Source of the DNA: Lentibacillus sp. CBA3610
GTDB lineage: Bacteria; Bacillota; Bacilli; Bacillales; Amphibacillaceae
Assembly: GCF_013373365.1 (NCBI RefSeq)
Contig: NZ_CP035925.1
Span: 2,542,001 to 2,606,000 of the forward strand
Direction: 5' to 3'
Length of the DNA: 64,000 bases
Shown piece after piece: positions 8,433-17,440 of this stretch (positions are counted from its first letter, which is position 1; every line of letters begins with the position of its first letter). Under the pieces are notes generated by a model. That model saw nothing but the letters and a program-made list of their open reading frames with translations. It was not told the DNA's origin and ran no database searches. A program made the position numbers and the translations under genes.

Positions 8433-8876
8433 TCATATAACTGCTTCAAGCGCATCGGTTATCATTGTACCAAAGTCTTCAAATGATTCTATGAATGTCC
8501 CTGACGGCTTATCAAGTTCTACATACAACTTCTCATCCAAATCATAGCAATACCAAGCAACATCTGAATCCCCAAAAAACACATATTTTCTTTGCCACTC
8601 ATTTTCATGCCAAAGTTCATTGGTCTCAATAAAGCCATGAATTTCTTCTTCTATTTCCTTATCTAAAAAAGCTTTATCAATTCCATAAATTACTAATCCA
8701 TTAAAGTCTAATCCATTAACAGTTTTTAAAAAACTTATATATTGAATAGGCAATATAGTTTTATTTTTATCTTTCATTCTTTCAATTTCCTCATCAGATA
8801 CCGGATCTCTTAGTGAACTTCCATATTTATTTTCAATTTTTTCAATCTCTGCTAATAAGTCTTTAAAATGACCCAT
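8433..8876 (-). CDS. SUKH/SMI1-KNR4 family immunity protein of the orphan toxin cassette
   Basis: 147-residue cytoplasmic protein of the SUKH superfamily, which neutralises nuclease tips of polymorphic toxins (B. subtilis YobK is a known example). ATG 8876 was chosen because AAGGAG lies 8 nt upstream; a longer frame starting 60 nt further lacks a site. Features typical of the fold: LPIQYISFLKTVNGLDFNGLVIYG, then VFFGDSDVAWYCYDLDEKLYVELDKPSGTF in the sheet region and an acidic surface. It starts 14 nt after the end of the HNH toxin remnant, so it is the cognate antidote of that orphan cassette. It still looks intact although the toxin is broken. Confidence 0.85.
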   Translation of the reverse strand: MGHFKDLLAEIEKIENKYGSSLRDPVSDEEIERMKDKNKTILPIQYISFLKTVNGLDFNGLVIYGIDKAFLDKEIEEEIHGFIETNELWHENEWQRKYVFFGDSDVAWYCYDLDEKLYVELDKPSGTFIESFEDFGTMITDALEAVI

Positions 8877-8890
8877 ACTCTTCTCCTTTC

Positions 8891-10246
8891 TTAAAATGGC
8901 TCTGGAGGATAAACCTCGTCCTCTAATATTGGCCAATTTATCTTTTTAGTTTCACCAGGAGATAAATTCCTTGTGAGCGAATTTTGTTCATTGGTTATAG
9001 CTTTATGATAAGGATCATTTTTTATTAAAACCAAGTTAGAAAAATCATTTGTTCCTCCATCATCTAAAGGAAGATTATGGTGTACTTGCCATCCTTTTGG
9101 ATTTAATCCATCCTTCATTCTTGCGATGTCCTAGTCATTTAACCCAGCCTTTCTAAGGTATTGAACTCTTGACTGGTCATTTGCAAATTCTTTAAGATAT
9201 CTCTTCCTAACAGAATGATTGAATTTCTTTCTTAGTCTAGCAGTTTCTACTGGAGACCTTTTGGTGTATAAAATTTCCTCTATTTTAACACCTGTTAAAT
9301 CAATTTTATTTCCTTTTAATGTTCCCTCAAAATAATTTTTTTCCGTGCTTTTATCTTTACTAAAACCACTACTTTCAATCCGATTTCCAGAATCACGCTT
9401 CTTCACCGCAAAATGGTAACCGCCCATACTATCCTGCACAAGCCCCATTTCAGGAACATTCACACGGTACCATTCTCTTTATGTTCGTGGAGGGTTGGTA
9501 GTTTCGTGTCTTTCGAGGGTTGCTTGGGCTGCAGACACGGTGCTCTTTTGATCAGGCGATGTTACTTTCGAATTGGTTTTTTAGGCATCCCGGTTTATTT
9601 TTGGTGCACGAAAACACCTCTCGCGCCAACGGCCTGTAAAAAATAAACCGAAGCTTTGACGTCCAATGCTCTTTTTGAAAAGCCCTCATCCCGGATTTCA
9701 CGGCGTCATTTACCATATCCAACAGCGCCGCCATTGGTGAGCCAGTTGGCAAAATCAGATGGGAGTTCAGCATATTTTCGGCATTATACTGTAAATCCGC
9801 TTGCGTATTTTTCGCCATATCAAATGCGCCAAGCGTCAGATAGTTACCAAAATCATACCATGAAATCTGTTGCTTTTTGACCTCTTTCTCAAGGCCGCTC
9901 CATAGATCCAATCCAATTTCCTTGAATGCTCCAACAGACTTTTGAAACGCATTTTTTTCCTCTTCCTCAGGCTTCAACCGGCTCTCCGAAATCTCAGAGA
10001 CGAATTTGTAATTCACATTCCCCTCGTTATCCATAAATTCTCGGATAATCCGGCCATCCATCAGCGTGTGGTAGTTGCCATACCATTCATTCTTATAATC
10101 AGAAACTTTTTCAGTGTTCACAACCTGCCCTTTGACGGTCGCAAATTCCTGCTCGCTGATATTGCTGCCGACAGCTGCTGTGACAACGTTTTAGGCTCTA
10201 AAACTGTATTCCGCAATTTTCATTTCAAACTTTTTCACTATGGATT
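8891..10246 (-). pseudogene. Decayed orphan LXG-toxin cassette (middle region + HNH nuclease tip)
   Basis: Remnant of a polymorphic toxin. From about 10246 down to 9373 it is a copy of the middle part of the intact LXG gene (11390-12246) but with many small insertions (for example extra T's in homopolymer runs near 9580 and 9650) that shift the frame several times. Below 9373 the sequence differs: a distinct C-terminal toxin domain, frame open from 9463, interrupted by an in-frame TAG at 9131-9133 and continuing in the same frame to 8891. The tip carries GWQVHHNLPLDDGGTNDFSN, an HNH/endonuclease VII-type nuclease motif. No LXG N-terminus is present, as in orphan tip cassettes found behind polymorphic toxins. 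It is followed by its SUKH immunity gene. Confidence 0.85.
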
Positions 10247-10302
10247 AACACAATTTTCCAAGTGTGAAACGGTAGTTCTTGATCTAAGGACTTTAAAAAG
10301 TT

Positions 10303-10337
10303 AAAACCTTGAAAAGCTTTGTACCTTTCAAGGTTTT
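10303..10337 (-). terminator. Intrinsic terminator of the LXG toxin operon
   Basis: Perfect 12-bp stem AAAACCTTGAAA/TTTCAAGGTTTT with an 11-nt loop; on the minus strand it is followed by AACTTTTT. It separates the live toxin-immunity operon from the decayed cassette. T-rich on both sides, so it may work in both directions. Confidence 0.75.
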
Positions 10338-10477
10338 ATTTAATAGCTTTATGGTATAGCAATTTTTTTCTGAGCATTGTAGACATTATCCATCTGGATA
10401 GTAGTGAAATCTAGATTTTCAACTCCCAATCAAAACTCTATCAACCTTCTTACCAAAATCCTTTATTTTATTAGCAA

Positions 10478-10906
10478 TTAACAATTGAAATAGTCCCTTA
10501 GAAAATCAAAGAACGTCCGCCAAGTTTCTTCTAATTCTTCTTTCAAAAGCAACTCGTCTTCACCTTCAAAATTAACCGTATACACTTTGTCTGTTTTAGT
10601 ATCAAGGACAAGTACTGCATTTGCTGACATTGAACTTAAAACCAAGAACTTATTAGGGAATCCATGTTCATTTCGAGAAATTTGTGTAGAAGACTCAATA
10701 TTGTTGACGTCCTCTACAATATCCAGTAATTCAAAAGGAATATGTTCTTCCCAGAAAGGACCTTCATAAAGTTGATAAAATTCTTCGAAGGTGTCTGATA
10801 CTGCCACATTCAATCTTGCTAAAGAATTCGTTACTGCAATTTTATCTTCTCGTTTATATATATCTTCTCCTATTACTTCATTCAGTTTATCAGGTAAATT
10901 GCTCAT
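10478..10906 (-). CDS. SUKH-like immunity protein of the intact LXG toxin
   Basis: 142-residue acidic protein; the pattern SDTFEEFYQLYEGPFWEE near residue 37 and the hydrophobic strands KFLVLSSMSANAVLVLDTKTDKVYTVNF look like the SMI1/KNR4 (SUKH) fold, the commonest antidote to LHH/HNH toxin tips. The toxin gene stops one base before this ATG, and the GGAGG ribosome site lies inside the last toxin codons, so the two are translationally coupled. It is unrelated at the sequence level to the other SUKH gene at 8433-8876, as expected for antidotes to different tips. Family assignment is by pattern only. Confidence 0.7.
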   Translation of the reverse strand: MSNLPDKLNEVIGEDIYKREDKIAVTNSLARLNVAVSDTFEEFYQLYEGPFWEEHIPFELLDIVEDVNNIESSTQISRNEHGFPNKFLVLSSMSANAVLVLDTKTDKVYTVNFEGEDELLLKEELEETWRTFFDFLRDYFNC

Positions 10907-10907
10907 T

Positions 10908-13016
10908 TTATTTTCCTCCCAGTTCTCTATTTCCTCGAATTTTCCAATATTTAATAGAGTCTATTTTTTGAAATGCCCCTCTAGTCGTTTCATCCATTGG
11001 GGAATATGGATTTAATTTTCCTTTATAAGGATGTAAAGGAGGCCTTTTAGCATTACTGATATTATGATACCTAGTCGAAGCTTCAAATAATGGTCCCATA
11101 CCCTTTTGTTGGGAATGATGTAAAGTGGCAATATTACCCAAATCATCAAGAATAGGAGCAAGACCGTACTTTGAGGAAGCTTCTGCATTTGTTAGACCCC
11201 GACCTTTTTTAGCTCCACTTGTTCGAACTAAACTCCAATCGATATCTCCCCTTTGATAAACTTTATAAGTAAATCCCGTTCCGTCAATGCCTGCATTATA
11301 CTCTACACTTTTCGTAAAGTATTTATTGTTTTTATAATCCTTAAGATGCTTATAAGTTTGATAGTCAGTGAGTTTACTTGAACCACCACTCTCAACCCGA
11401 TTCCCCCCATCACCCTTCTTCACCGCAAAATGATAACCACCCATACTATCCTGCACAAGCCCCATTTCAGGAACGTTCACACGGTACCATTCTCTTATAT
11501 TCGTTAGGGTTGGTAGTTTCCGTGTCGCCGAGGTTGCTTGGGCTGCAGACACGGTGCTCTTTTGATCAGGCGATGTTACTTTCGAATTGGTTTTAGGCAT
11601 CCCAGCATTTTTTGGGGCACTGATACCTCTCGCGCCAACGCCTGTTAAAAATAAACCGAAGCTTGACGTCCAATGCTCTTTTGAAAAGGCCTCATCCGGA
11701 CTCACGGCGCCATTTACCATATCAACGCCGCCCATGGTCAGCCAATTGGCAAAATCAGATGGGGAGTTCAGCATATTTTCGGCATTATACTGTAATCCGC
11801 TGTGCGTATTTTTAGCCAAATCAAATGCGCCAAGCGTCAGGTAGTTACCAAAATCATACCATGAATCTGTTGCTTTTTGACCTCTTTCTTCAAGGCCGCT
11901 CCATATATCCAATCCAATTTCCTTGAATGCTCCTACAGACTTTTGAAACGCATTTTTTTCCTCTTCCTCAGGCTTCAACCGGCTCTCCGGGATCTCAGAG
12001 ACGAATTTGTAATTCACATTCCCCTCGTTATCCATAAATTCTCGGATAATCCTACCGTCCATCAGCGTGTGGTAGTTGCCATACCATTCATTCTTATAAT
12101 CGGACACTTTTTCAGTGTTCACGACCTGTCCTTTGACGGTTGCAAATTCCTGCTCACTGATATCGCTGCCGACAGATGCTGTCACAACGTTTAAGGCGCG
12201 GAAGCTGTACTCAGTGGTCCTCATCTCAAACTTTTCCGCCAGCTTGTTTATCCAAGCACCGGAATACGGAACATACCGTGAAAGGAGGTTTGCGGCCCCT
12301 TTGCCTATAAGCACATCCAGGGACAACATATTTTGTACCGCTTTGCCCCGCACGCCGGAAATCAATGCCTGATGGAAATCGTGCTGGGACAGTTGCTGAA
12401 CGGAATAATTTCCAATGCTGATGTCGCCGCTGGAAACCATTCCGCCAAGTTTATTGATATAGGTTTGCATTAAATCCAAATCATTCTGGGGTTTATCCAG
12501 CGCTCTGGTGCTTTCGGAATCAAATGTATATAATTTTTCCAGTGTATGGTCTGTCTTTTTTCGTGCCTGCTGCGAGCGATCGAGAAAGTCACTGTCATCC
12601 ACAGAAGGTAATGGGACAATATCCCTGACAGCGGAAATCACATGGTTTGCCTCATCGGTTAAAGTCATTGTAACATTTTCTGCATTTTTCAATCCCTGTT
12701 TGACATCTTCCTGCAAAAAAGATTCGCGGATATAGCCCTGCTCATCAGACTCCAATGAGGCAAGTGAATTTTTGATCTTGGCCAGGGCATCCTGAAAATC
12801 CCTGATGAATCCTTCCATAAATACGAGGAATGGCATATGGCTTTCCTGGTAAAAAGCCCGAATGGAATTTGCTGCTTTTCCTTTAAAAGCATCCTCCATC
12901 GCGACAAACCCATCTAGCTTTGTCTGGATTTTTTTGATCTGCTCCTTCAGCCTGGTTAAATCTGTTGTCGTTTGGTCAATTTCATTATGTAGCTGCTGTA
13001 CATCTAAAACCTTTAT
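10908..13016 (-). CDS. LXG-domain polymorphic toxin with LHH nuclease tip (type VII secretion effector)
   Basis: About 702-residue contact-dependent toxin exported by the T7SSb system. The N-terminal LXG domain (first ~200 residues) begins KVLDVQQLHNEIDQ, the typical opening of the family; a middle segment follows (NTEKVSDYKNEWYGNYHTLM, also copied in the decayed cassette), then the tip with ATLHHSQQKGMGPLFEAS, the LHH signature of an HNH/endonuclease VII nuclease. The conserved LXG opening directly follows an ATA codon at 13016-13014, 9 nt from an AAAGGGG site; a stop sits three codons upstream and no ATG, GTG or TTG precedes it. Either ATA is the initiator or the real start is ATG 12899, which would remove about 40 conserved residues. 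Upstream lie the two helper genes; downstream the immunity gene. Confidence 0.88.
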   Translation of the reverse strand: MKVLDVQQLHNEIDQTTTDLTRLKEQIKKIQTKLDGFVAMEDAFKGKAANSIRAFYQESHMPFLVFMEGFIRDFQDALAKIKNSLASLESDEQGYIRESFLQEDVKQGLKNAENVTMTLTDEANHVISAVRDIVPLPSVDDSDFLDRSQQARKKTDHTLEKLYTFDSESTRALDKPQNDLDLMQTYINKLGGMVSSGDISIGNYSVQQLSQHDFHQALISGVRGKAVQNMLSLDVLIGKGAANLLSRYVPYSGAWINKLAEKFEMRTTEYSFRALNVVTASVGSDISEQEFATVKGQVVNTEKVSDYKNEWYGNYHTLMDGRIIREFMDNEGNVNYKFVSEIPESRLKPEEEEKNAFQKSVGAFKEIGLDIWSGLEERGQKATDSWYDFGNYLTLGAFDLAKNTHSGLQYNAENMLNSPSDFANWLTMGGVDMVNGAVSPDEAFSKEHWTSSFGLFLTGVGARGISAPKNAGMPKTNSKVTSPDQKSTVSAAQATSATRKLPTLTNIREWYRVNVPEMGLVQDSMGGYHFAVKKGDGGNRVESGGSSKLTDYQTYKHLKDYKNNKYFTKSVEYNAGIDGTGFTYKVYQRGDIDWSLVRTSGAKKGRGLTNAEASSKYGLAPILDDLGNIATLHHSQQKGMGPLFEASTRYHNISNAKRPPLHPYKGKLNPYSPMDETTRGAFQKIDSIKYWKIRGNRELGGK

Positions 13017-13047
13017 AGCGTTTCACCCCTTTCCAATAACCTTACCC

Positions 13048-13329
13048 TTATTTCAATACTTGGAAAGAAGAGGCCACCGTTTCATCCGTTTCCTTCAGTC
13101 TTTCAACCACAAGATTTGCCGATTCCGTGTTTTCCCGAAGTACTGTTTGGTAGGATGAGTTTATATTCTCTAACTGTTGTTTCATCTGCTGAAGCTTATC
13201 CGTCACTTCCATTGAGCTGTCCCCTGAAGCATGCTTGGAGAAAGCGTTCTCCATTGCCTCGACCGCGTTTTTTAATTCACTCAGTGATTGTTGGACGGTT
13301 GAATCGTTAAGTTTGATTTCTTCACTCAT
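13048..13329 (-). CDS. YwqI-like LXG-associated helper (DUF5344 type)
   Basis: 93-residue all-helical protein of WXG100 size, opening MSEEIKLNDSTVQQSLSELK. Proteins of this kind (YwqI/YxiC, also called Lap in streptococci) bind the LXG domain as targeting partners for T7SSb export. Heptad-like leucine, alanine and glutamate spacing predicts a helical hairpin. It overlaps the upstream helper by 8 nt and lies 31 nt before the LXG gene, the same order as B. subtilis ywqH-ywqI-ywqJ. Confidence 0.82.
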   Translation of the reverse strand: MSEEIKLNDSTVQQSLSELKNAVEAMENAFSKHASGDSSMEVTDKLQQMKQQLENINSSYQTVLRENTESANLVVERLKETDETVASSFQVLK

Positions 13330-13759
13330 TATTCAGCAGCTCCTTTCTCCTTTGGTCATGTAAATCATTCAGCCTTGATTGCTGGGATGATCGATTATTC
13401 TCCAACGAAATTATTTCCTGTTTGATTTGCTCGATTTCTGATTCCACTCGGGAAATAACCGTCTGCAAATCTCTCTCTTCAATAGATTGATAGCTTCCCT
13501 GTAATTCCTTTTGTTTGAACCCCTCAAAATCGTTTGCCATACTTCCGCTCCATGTATTTTTAGACAGGGATGGATCCAGACAGACACCCTTGTTGTGGCG
13601 GAATTCATCACTGCAATCCAACAACTGTGAGAATGCCTTTTTCAGCCTGACCAAATCCTCCTGTTTCCGCTGCAATTCGGCATTTATCGAATTTATTGCC
13701 CACTGCACGCCGGATATTTGCGAATCAAGTTGGAAGACAGCATTTGCCAAACGTTTCAC
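13322..13759 (-). CDS. YwqH-like LXG-associated helper (DUF5082 type)
   Basis: 145-residue coiled-coil protein. Residues 1-50 and 85-145 are predicted long helices (INAELQRKQEDLVRLKKAF; VESEIEQIKQEIISLENNR) separated by a central turn with TWSGSMANDFEGF, a W-x-G-type bend as in WXG100 relatives. First gene of the LXG operon and probable chaperone or co-secreted partner. The frame opens at GTG 13759; the ribosome site is weak there, and TTG three codons later is an alternative with GGGG at better spacing. Confidence 0.8.
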   Translation of the reverse strand: MKRLANAVFQLDSQISGVQWAINSINAELQRKQEDLVRLKKAFSQLLDCSDEFRHNKGVCLDPSLSKNTWSGSMANDFEGFKQKELQGSYQSIEERDLQTVISRVESEIEQIKQEIISLENNRSSQQSRLNDLHDQRRKELLNNE

Positions 13760-13897
13760 CCCACTACAATAATTTCTTTTGGATTAAGCCGTTTTTCTTA
13801 GTTACCTATTATTGTAAAATAATTAGAAACTTTTACTAAGGGGATAAAAGGACTATTTATAATTTCTTAAATAATTCTTTATACCTGTTTTGTGTTT

Positions 13898-13955
13898 GGG
13901 GGGGTCTGTCCCCCATCGCTTTAACGCGTTAACGCAGCGGGGGACAGACCCCCCC
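13898..13955. repeat. Palindromic element copy 2
   Basis: Outer arms GGGGGGGTCTGTCCCCC and GGGGGACAGACCCCC around the consensus core ATCGCTTTAACGCGTTAACGCA; the inner 12-mer TTAACGCGTTAA is itself a perfect palindrome. It lies upstream of both the LXG operon and the Fic gene. Confidence 0.9.
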
Positions 13956-14040
13956 TTTTAACTCAATTTCTTATAATTTTTGCGTCAATAGTCAATATTA
14001 TATATAATTAAGTAAATATATTGGCAAGGGATGTTTTTAT

Positions 14041-15171
14041 ATGGGAATAAAAGGGTTGATGCCGCTCCCAATCGGGGTTAAGACAGAAGAAGCTTTAAAG
14101 ATAATGGAGATCCTTTCAGGAGTGAACAATAAACTGGGCCGCCTGGAGGAAAAATTTAATCATTCAGTGGTCAGTGAAGCATTGGTGCAAATCCTTTCGT
14201 TAAGTGAATCGGTTGAATCGACAAGGATTGAAGGGACACAGGTAACATTTACAGACATGGTGGAAGAGCAAAATGATAAAAACAAGCGTTGGGAAATTAA
14301 AGAGGTCAGTAATTATCAGAAAGCACTATATGAAGGTTATGAAAGAATTCGAATGGGTTATCCCATTACGTCAAGATTAATAAAGGAATTGCATGATATA
14401 TTAATGGAAGGCGGACGTGGTTCTGCGCAAGGCTCAGGCAGCTACCGGAAAAGCCAGAACTTTATTGGCCCCACTAACAAAATTGAGGATGCCAGCTATA
14501 TCCCCGTTTCTGCCGATAAGATCGATGCGTATATGCAGAACCTTGAATATTATATTAATCATCATCCCTATCATAAAGCGTTGCCGACGGACCATATAAA
14601 GGAAACGGAATATATTTTCAATGAGGATGCAGACCCGCTTATAAAAACTGCCATAATCCATGCGCAATTTGAATCGATCCATCCATTTTTAGATGGAAAT
14701 GGCCGGCTTGGCCGCATTTTAATTGTTCTATCTTTAATCCAATCAAACGTGATCACAAAACCGATTTTCTTTGTCAGCGAGGAACTGGAAAAAGAACGGC
14801 CGAGGTATTACGATATGTTAAATGGCGTTAGAGGGGACAATCCTCAGTGGGGCGATTGGCTATTATTTTTCTTAAAAGCCTGTGACCGGATGGCCAACCG
14901 TATCAATGATAAACTGGAGGCCGCAGAGCAACTGGCTGAACAAGGACTTGCTCGATGTGAGACAGAATCAGAGAAAAACGTGTGGATCTACACGTTTTCA
15001 ACCCCTTTTACAAACGCGGTGAATGCTGCCGGCAAGATTGGTGTTGCGCCAAACACTGCCCGGAATGCATTGAATTCTTTAGTGCGGAAAGATATGCTGT
15101 TCACGGAGAGAGAAGTCAAACGAAATAGAAAGTATCGAAATTATGACCTTATGCGGATATTGCGATATTAG
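14041..15171 (+). CDS. Fic-domain adenylyltransferase (N-terminally inhibited class)
   Basis: 376-residue Fic protein, which transfers AMP from ATP to a hydroxyl side chain of a target protein. The catalytic motif HPFLDGNGRLGR is at residues 214-225 with His214 as base. The inhibitory helix motif S60-TRI-E64-G65 fits the (S/T)xxxE(G/N) pattern, so Glu64 should keep the enzyme off until released (class II). A C-terminal winged-helix-like region (about 300-376, GKIGVAPNTARNALNSLVRKDML) resembles the HTH extension common in this subgroup and suggests DNA binding or self-regulation. It is a single gene with ATG 14041 preceded by AAGGGATG. Palindrome copy 3 begins 4 bases after the stop. No antitoxin is visible. 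Confidence 0.92.
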   Translation: MGIKGLMPLPIGVKTEEALKIMEILSGVNNKLGRLEEKFNHSVVSEALVQILSLSESVESTRIEGTQVTFTDMVEEQNDKNKRWEIKEVSNYQKALYEGYERIRMGYPITSRLIKELHDILMEGGRGSAQGSGSYRKSQNFIGPTNKIEDASYIPVSADKIDAYMQNLEYYINHHPYHKALPTDHIKETEYIFNEDADPLIKTAIIHAQFESIHPFLDGNGRLGRILIVLSLIQSNVITKPIFFVSEELEKERPRYYDMLNGVRGDNPQWGDWLLFFLKACDRMANRINDKLEAAEQLAEQGLARCETESEKNVWIYTFSTPFTNAVNAAGKIGVAPNTARNALNSLVRKDMLFTEREVKRNRKYRNYDLMRILRY

Positions 15172-15175
15172 TGTT

Positions 15176-15231
15176 GGGGGGGTCTGTCCCCCACTGCGTT
15201 AACGCGTTAAAGCGATGAGGGACAGACCCCC
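15176..15231. repeat. Palindromic element copy 3
   Basis: Arms GGGGGGGTCTGTCCCCC and GAGGGACAGACCCCC; core ACTGCGTTAACGCGTTAAAGCGAT. It begins 4 bases after the Fic stop codon and probably acts as its terminator. Confidence 0.9.
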
Positions 15232-15260
15232 TCAGGGTTTATTTTTCAAGAAATCCTTAA

Positions 15261-15952
15261 TCATTTATCTATCTGATCCCACTCTGTTTTCTTATAATGT
15301 ATATCCTTAAGCATGTCATTTATAAAATCCGGATTATATTCCCTGAACAATTGGTCCTCGGCCCATTCTTTCATATCTGCGTGTTCCGGGTGATTTGTGT
15401 CATGATAGATGTTTAAAAACGCATAATAACCCGCAGACCACCCACATCTTCCGGCGGCGCTGTTTCAGCACCATCTATCAGCGTTGGGTAGCCGTAATGG
15501 TAATCTTCTATAGTCTTCTCCAGCGTAATGAGAAAATACCAACCATCGCCATAATCATAAATGTAGTTGATTTCGCCATATTTTTCTAAGTACGTATCAA
15601 TTTTGATACCGGTTTGCTTGCGAATGACTGTTTGCAAATTCCGCAGCCGGGCCTCTTGAATTTCTGCATATTCAGGTGGAACATTCCGCATTTTGGCCTC
15701 AATTTCTTTCCGGTTTTTCTTAAAATGCTGGTGCTCTTGATACGCCTCTTCATCATTGGTCACTCTCATATTCTCATCCGGTAAATCAAATTCAAACAGG
15801 TGGTATGAGCCGGGATAACCGCCCTGAAAATTCGTTACGTTCTGTATCACATCATGCAGCCTGTTAAATGTCGCCCCGGCCGGCATGACGACTCTGCGCC
15901 AGATTAAGGGTTCAGAATCGGTTAATTCAATTTTGATTTGGTAAGCTTTCAT
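15261..15952 (-). pseudogene. pRiA4b ORF-3-like protein, frameshifted near the C-terminus
   Basis: Small-domain protein of the plasmid pRiA4b ORF-3 family, often linked to mobile elements, function unknown. Start at ATG 15952 (GGGAG 8 nt upstream). Family features: KIELTDSEPLIWRRVVMPAG, TNFQGGYPGSYHLFEF and YIYDYGDGWYFLITLE. The frame closes early at 15413 after GGLRVIMRF, but restoring one G in the CCC run at 15429-15431 gives GGLRGYYAFLNIYHDTNHPE and continues for about 55 more codons to a TGA at 15261, as in full-length relatives. So a one-base deletion, real or a homopolymer sequencing error, is indicated. Confidence 0.85.
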
Positions 15953-16069
15953 GTAATCAACTCCCATTGCGATTCAAGTATATTTTCTATTATAGGACAA
16001 ACGCATTTAATTGGCATCCCGTATGAAATGGAATGTGGATTTCTTGTACTTCTATACTGTCACCGTTGG

Positions 16070-16262
16070 CGAGAGGTTGCACGAGTTACGGTGGTTCTCG
16101 CACGAGTCGGAGCGCTTCCTGCACGAGTTGAGGACGCTTTCGCTCGAGTTCGAGATGTTCTCGCACGAGTTACGGCGGTTCTCGCTCGAGTTGGAGCACT
16201 TTCTGCACGAGTCTCAGCGCCTCCCGCACGAATTTCAGCTAATCGCTCCGCAAGTTAGTGAA
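16070..16262. repeat. Tandem array C: about 9 degenerate 21-bp units, CTCGCACGAG core
   Basis: Same family as array B but more diverged: TTGCACGAG, CTCGCACGAG and CTCGCTCGAG cores recur about every 21 bases. It lies between the start of the pRiA4b-type gene and the end of the NERD gene. Confidence 0.85.
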
Positions 16263-16284
16263 TCGCTCGCCCATTCAAATGGAT

Positions 16285-16308
16285 GATTTTTGGCTTTAGC
16301 CAAAAATC
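16285..16308. repeat. Edge hairpin of array C
   Basis: Perfect 10-bp stem GATTTTTGGC/GCCAAAAATC with loop TTTA, the same stem as at the edge of array B. Confidence 0.8.
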
Positions 16309-16333
16309 CGCACTTAACAAGCTTAAAAGGAGA

Positions 16334-16357
16334 GGTTTTCGGCGGACGCCGAAAACC
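16334..16357. terminator. Second hairpin beyond array C, behind the NERD gene
   Basis: Perfect 10-bp stem GGTTTTCGGC/GCCGAAAACC with loop GGAC, 14 nt past the NERD stop on the minus strand. It could terminate that gene. Its TTTTCGGC stem resembles the array-edge hairpins. Confidence 0.55.
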
Positions 16358-16371
16358 AGCCAAATGCCGAA

Positions 16372-17322
16372 TTATGCTTTTTGCCAGCATCGATGTTCGT
16401 TATTATATACCAAGCCGCTTGTCTTGAGAATTCTTGTTGCTGTGCCACGATTGATACTGCCGAGGAACCACATACATGCCTTATTTGTAATCGAATCTTT
16501 CACCAGCAAAAAATAATCGTCTAAGGCTTTCAAGTGCGCATGTCGTGAAAAACAGTGGCATTTCCTGCAGTGCCAGCCGTTATAGACTCGCTCCATCCCC
16601 CGCCAACCACAATCAGGACAGATCACACCAGGCAATATGTCCGCTGGCCGTACACCATACTTCTTGAACAAATCAATATCAAATTCACTGCATTTGCTTA
16701 GAATGGTCTTGCCAATTTGATAGTCTGAGAGCTTCCGCGCACCCTTTTTGCCAAATTGACGATCTGCATTCAATATTCGCACGGGAAGTTCAGCGGCATG
16801 GACAACATAATTACTGATCTCCTCCTGGCTGCCTTCCACTTTTACAACGGTGGATGGATCAGCAATAGCGACGAAACTTTTGATTGGAATATGCCCTAAG
16901 TTGTGCTGATTGAGCCAATTTTGCAGATGGAAATTTTGATTATTGACCTGGGTTATGGGATATCCGAAGCCTGATTCGACCTTGCCGTCAGAGCGGGTAA
17001 GCTGCCGGAGGGTGGTGTTAAAGGTGATAGTGCCATTATAATTTTTGGAATCAATCAAGGAAATGGAATGGTTCGCGATCGCCAGGGAGTCCATTTGGAA
17101 GTTTTTGTTGTTCTCGCGGAGGTAAACATCGTGAAGAATGGTGTGAATCGGGGCGAGATTGTCGAGAAAATAGTCGATCTTCTTTTCACCGGAATAGCCT
17201 TGTTGGTGCTTTCTCGCATCCTCTTGCATTCTGCCAAGATTAGGGAACGTTGGTGAGAGTCGAGGGATGGCTGCATCGAGTTTTTGAAGTGGACGGGGTT
17301 TTGGGCGTTGTTTAAGGTTCAT
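16372..17322 (-). CDS. NERD-domain protein with C-terminal zinc ribbon
   Basis: 316-residue protein with a nuclease-related (NERD) domain in the first half: GYSGEKKIDYFLDNL at about 43-57, then DSLAIANHSISLIDSKNYNG, where the D and K of the D-x(n)-K pattern match the PD-(D/E)XK-like core. The C-terminal part has two Cys pairs, CPDCGWRG and WHCRKCHC, at about residues 235-258, a zinc-ribbon. NERD proteins are thought to act on DNA, but their role is unsettled. It is a lone minus-strand gene flanked on both sides by 21-bp arrays C and D, which is unusual. Confidence 0.85.
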   Translation of the reverse strand: MNLKQRPKPRPLQKLDAAIPRLSPTFPNLGRMQEDARKHQQGYSGEKKIDYFLDNLAPIHTILHDVYLRENNKNFQMDSLAIANHSISLIDSKNYNGTITFNTTLRQLTRSDGKVESGFGYPITQVNNQNFHLQNWLNQHNLGHIPIKSFVAIADPSTVVKVEGSQEEISNYVVHAAELPVRILNADRQFGKKGARKLSDYQIGKTILSKCSEFDIDLFKKYGVRPADILPGVICPDCGWRGMERVYNGWHCRKCHCFSRHAHLKALDDYFLLVKDSITNKACMWFLGSINRGTATRILKTSGLVYNNEHRCWQKA

Positions 17323-17390
17323 CGTTTTGCTCCTTTATATAATTTTTGGGGTTGTTATTAATATAGCATATTAGCAGGGGGAAGTGTATA

Positions 17391-17414
17391 GATTTTCGGC
17401 TGGGGACGAAAATC
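17391..17414. repeat. Edge hairpin of array D
   Basis: Perfect 8-bp stem GATTTTCG/CGAAAATC with an 8-nt loop; here the hairpin stands before rather than after the array. Confidence 0.75.
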
Positions 17415-17440
17415 ATCGTTCTTGGCGGGGGTGGTGGACT

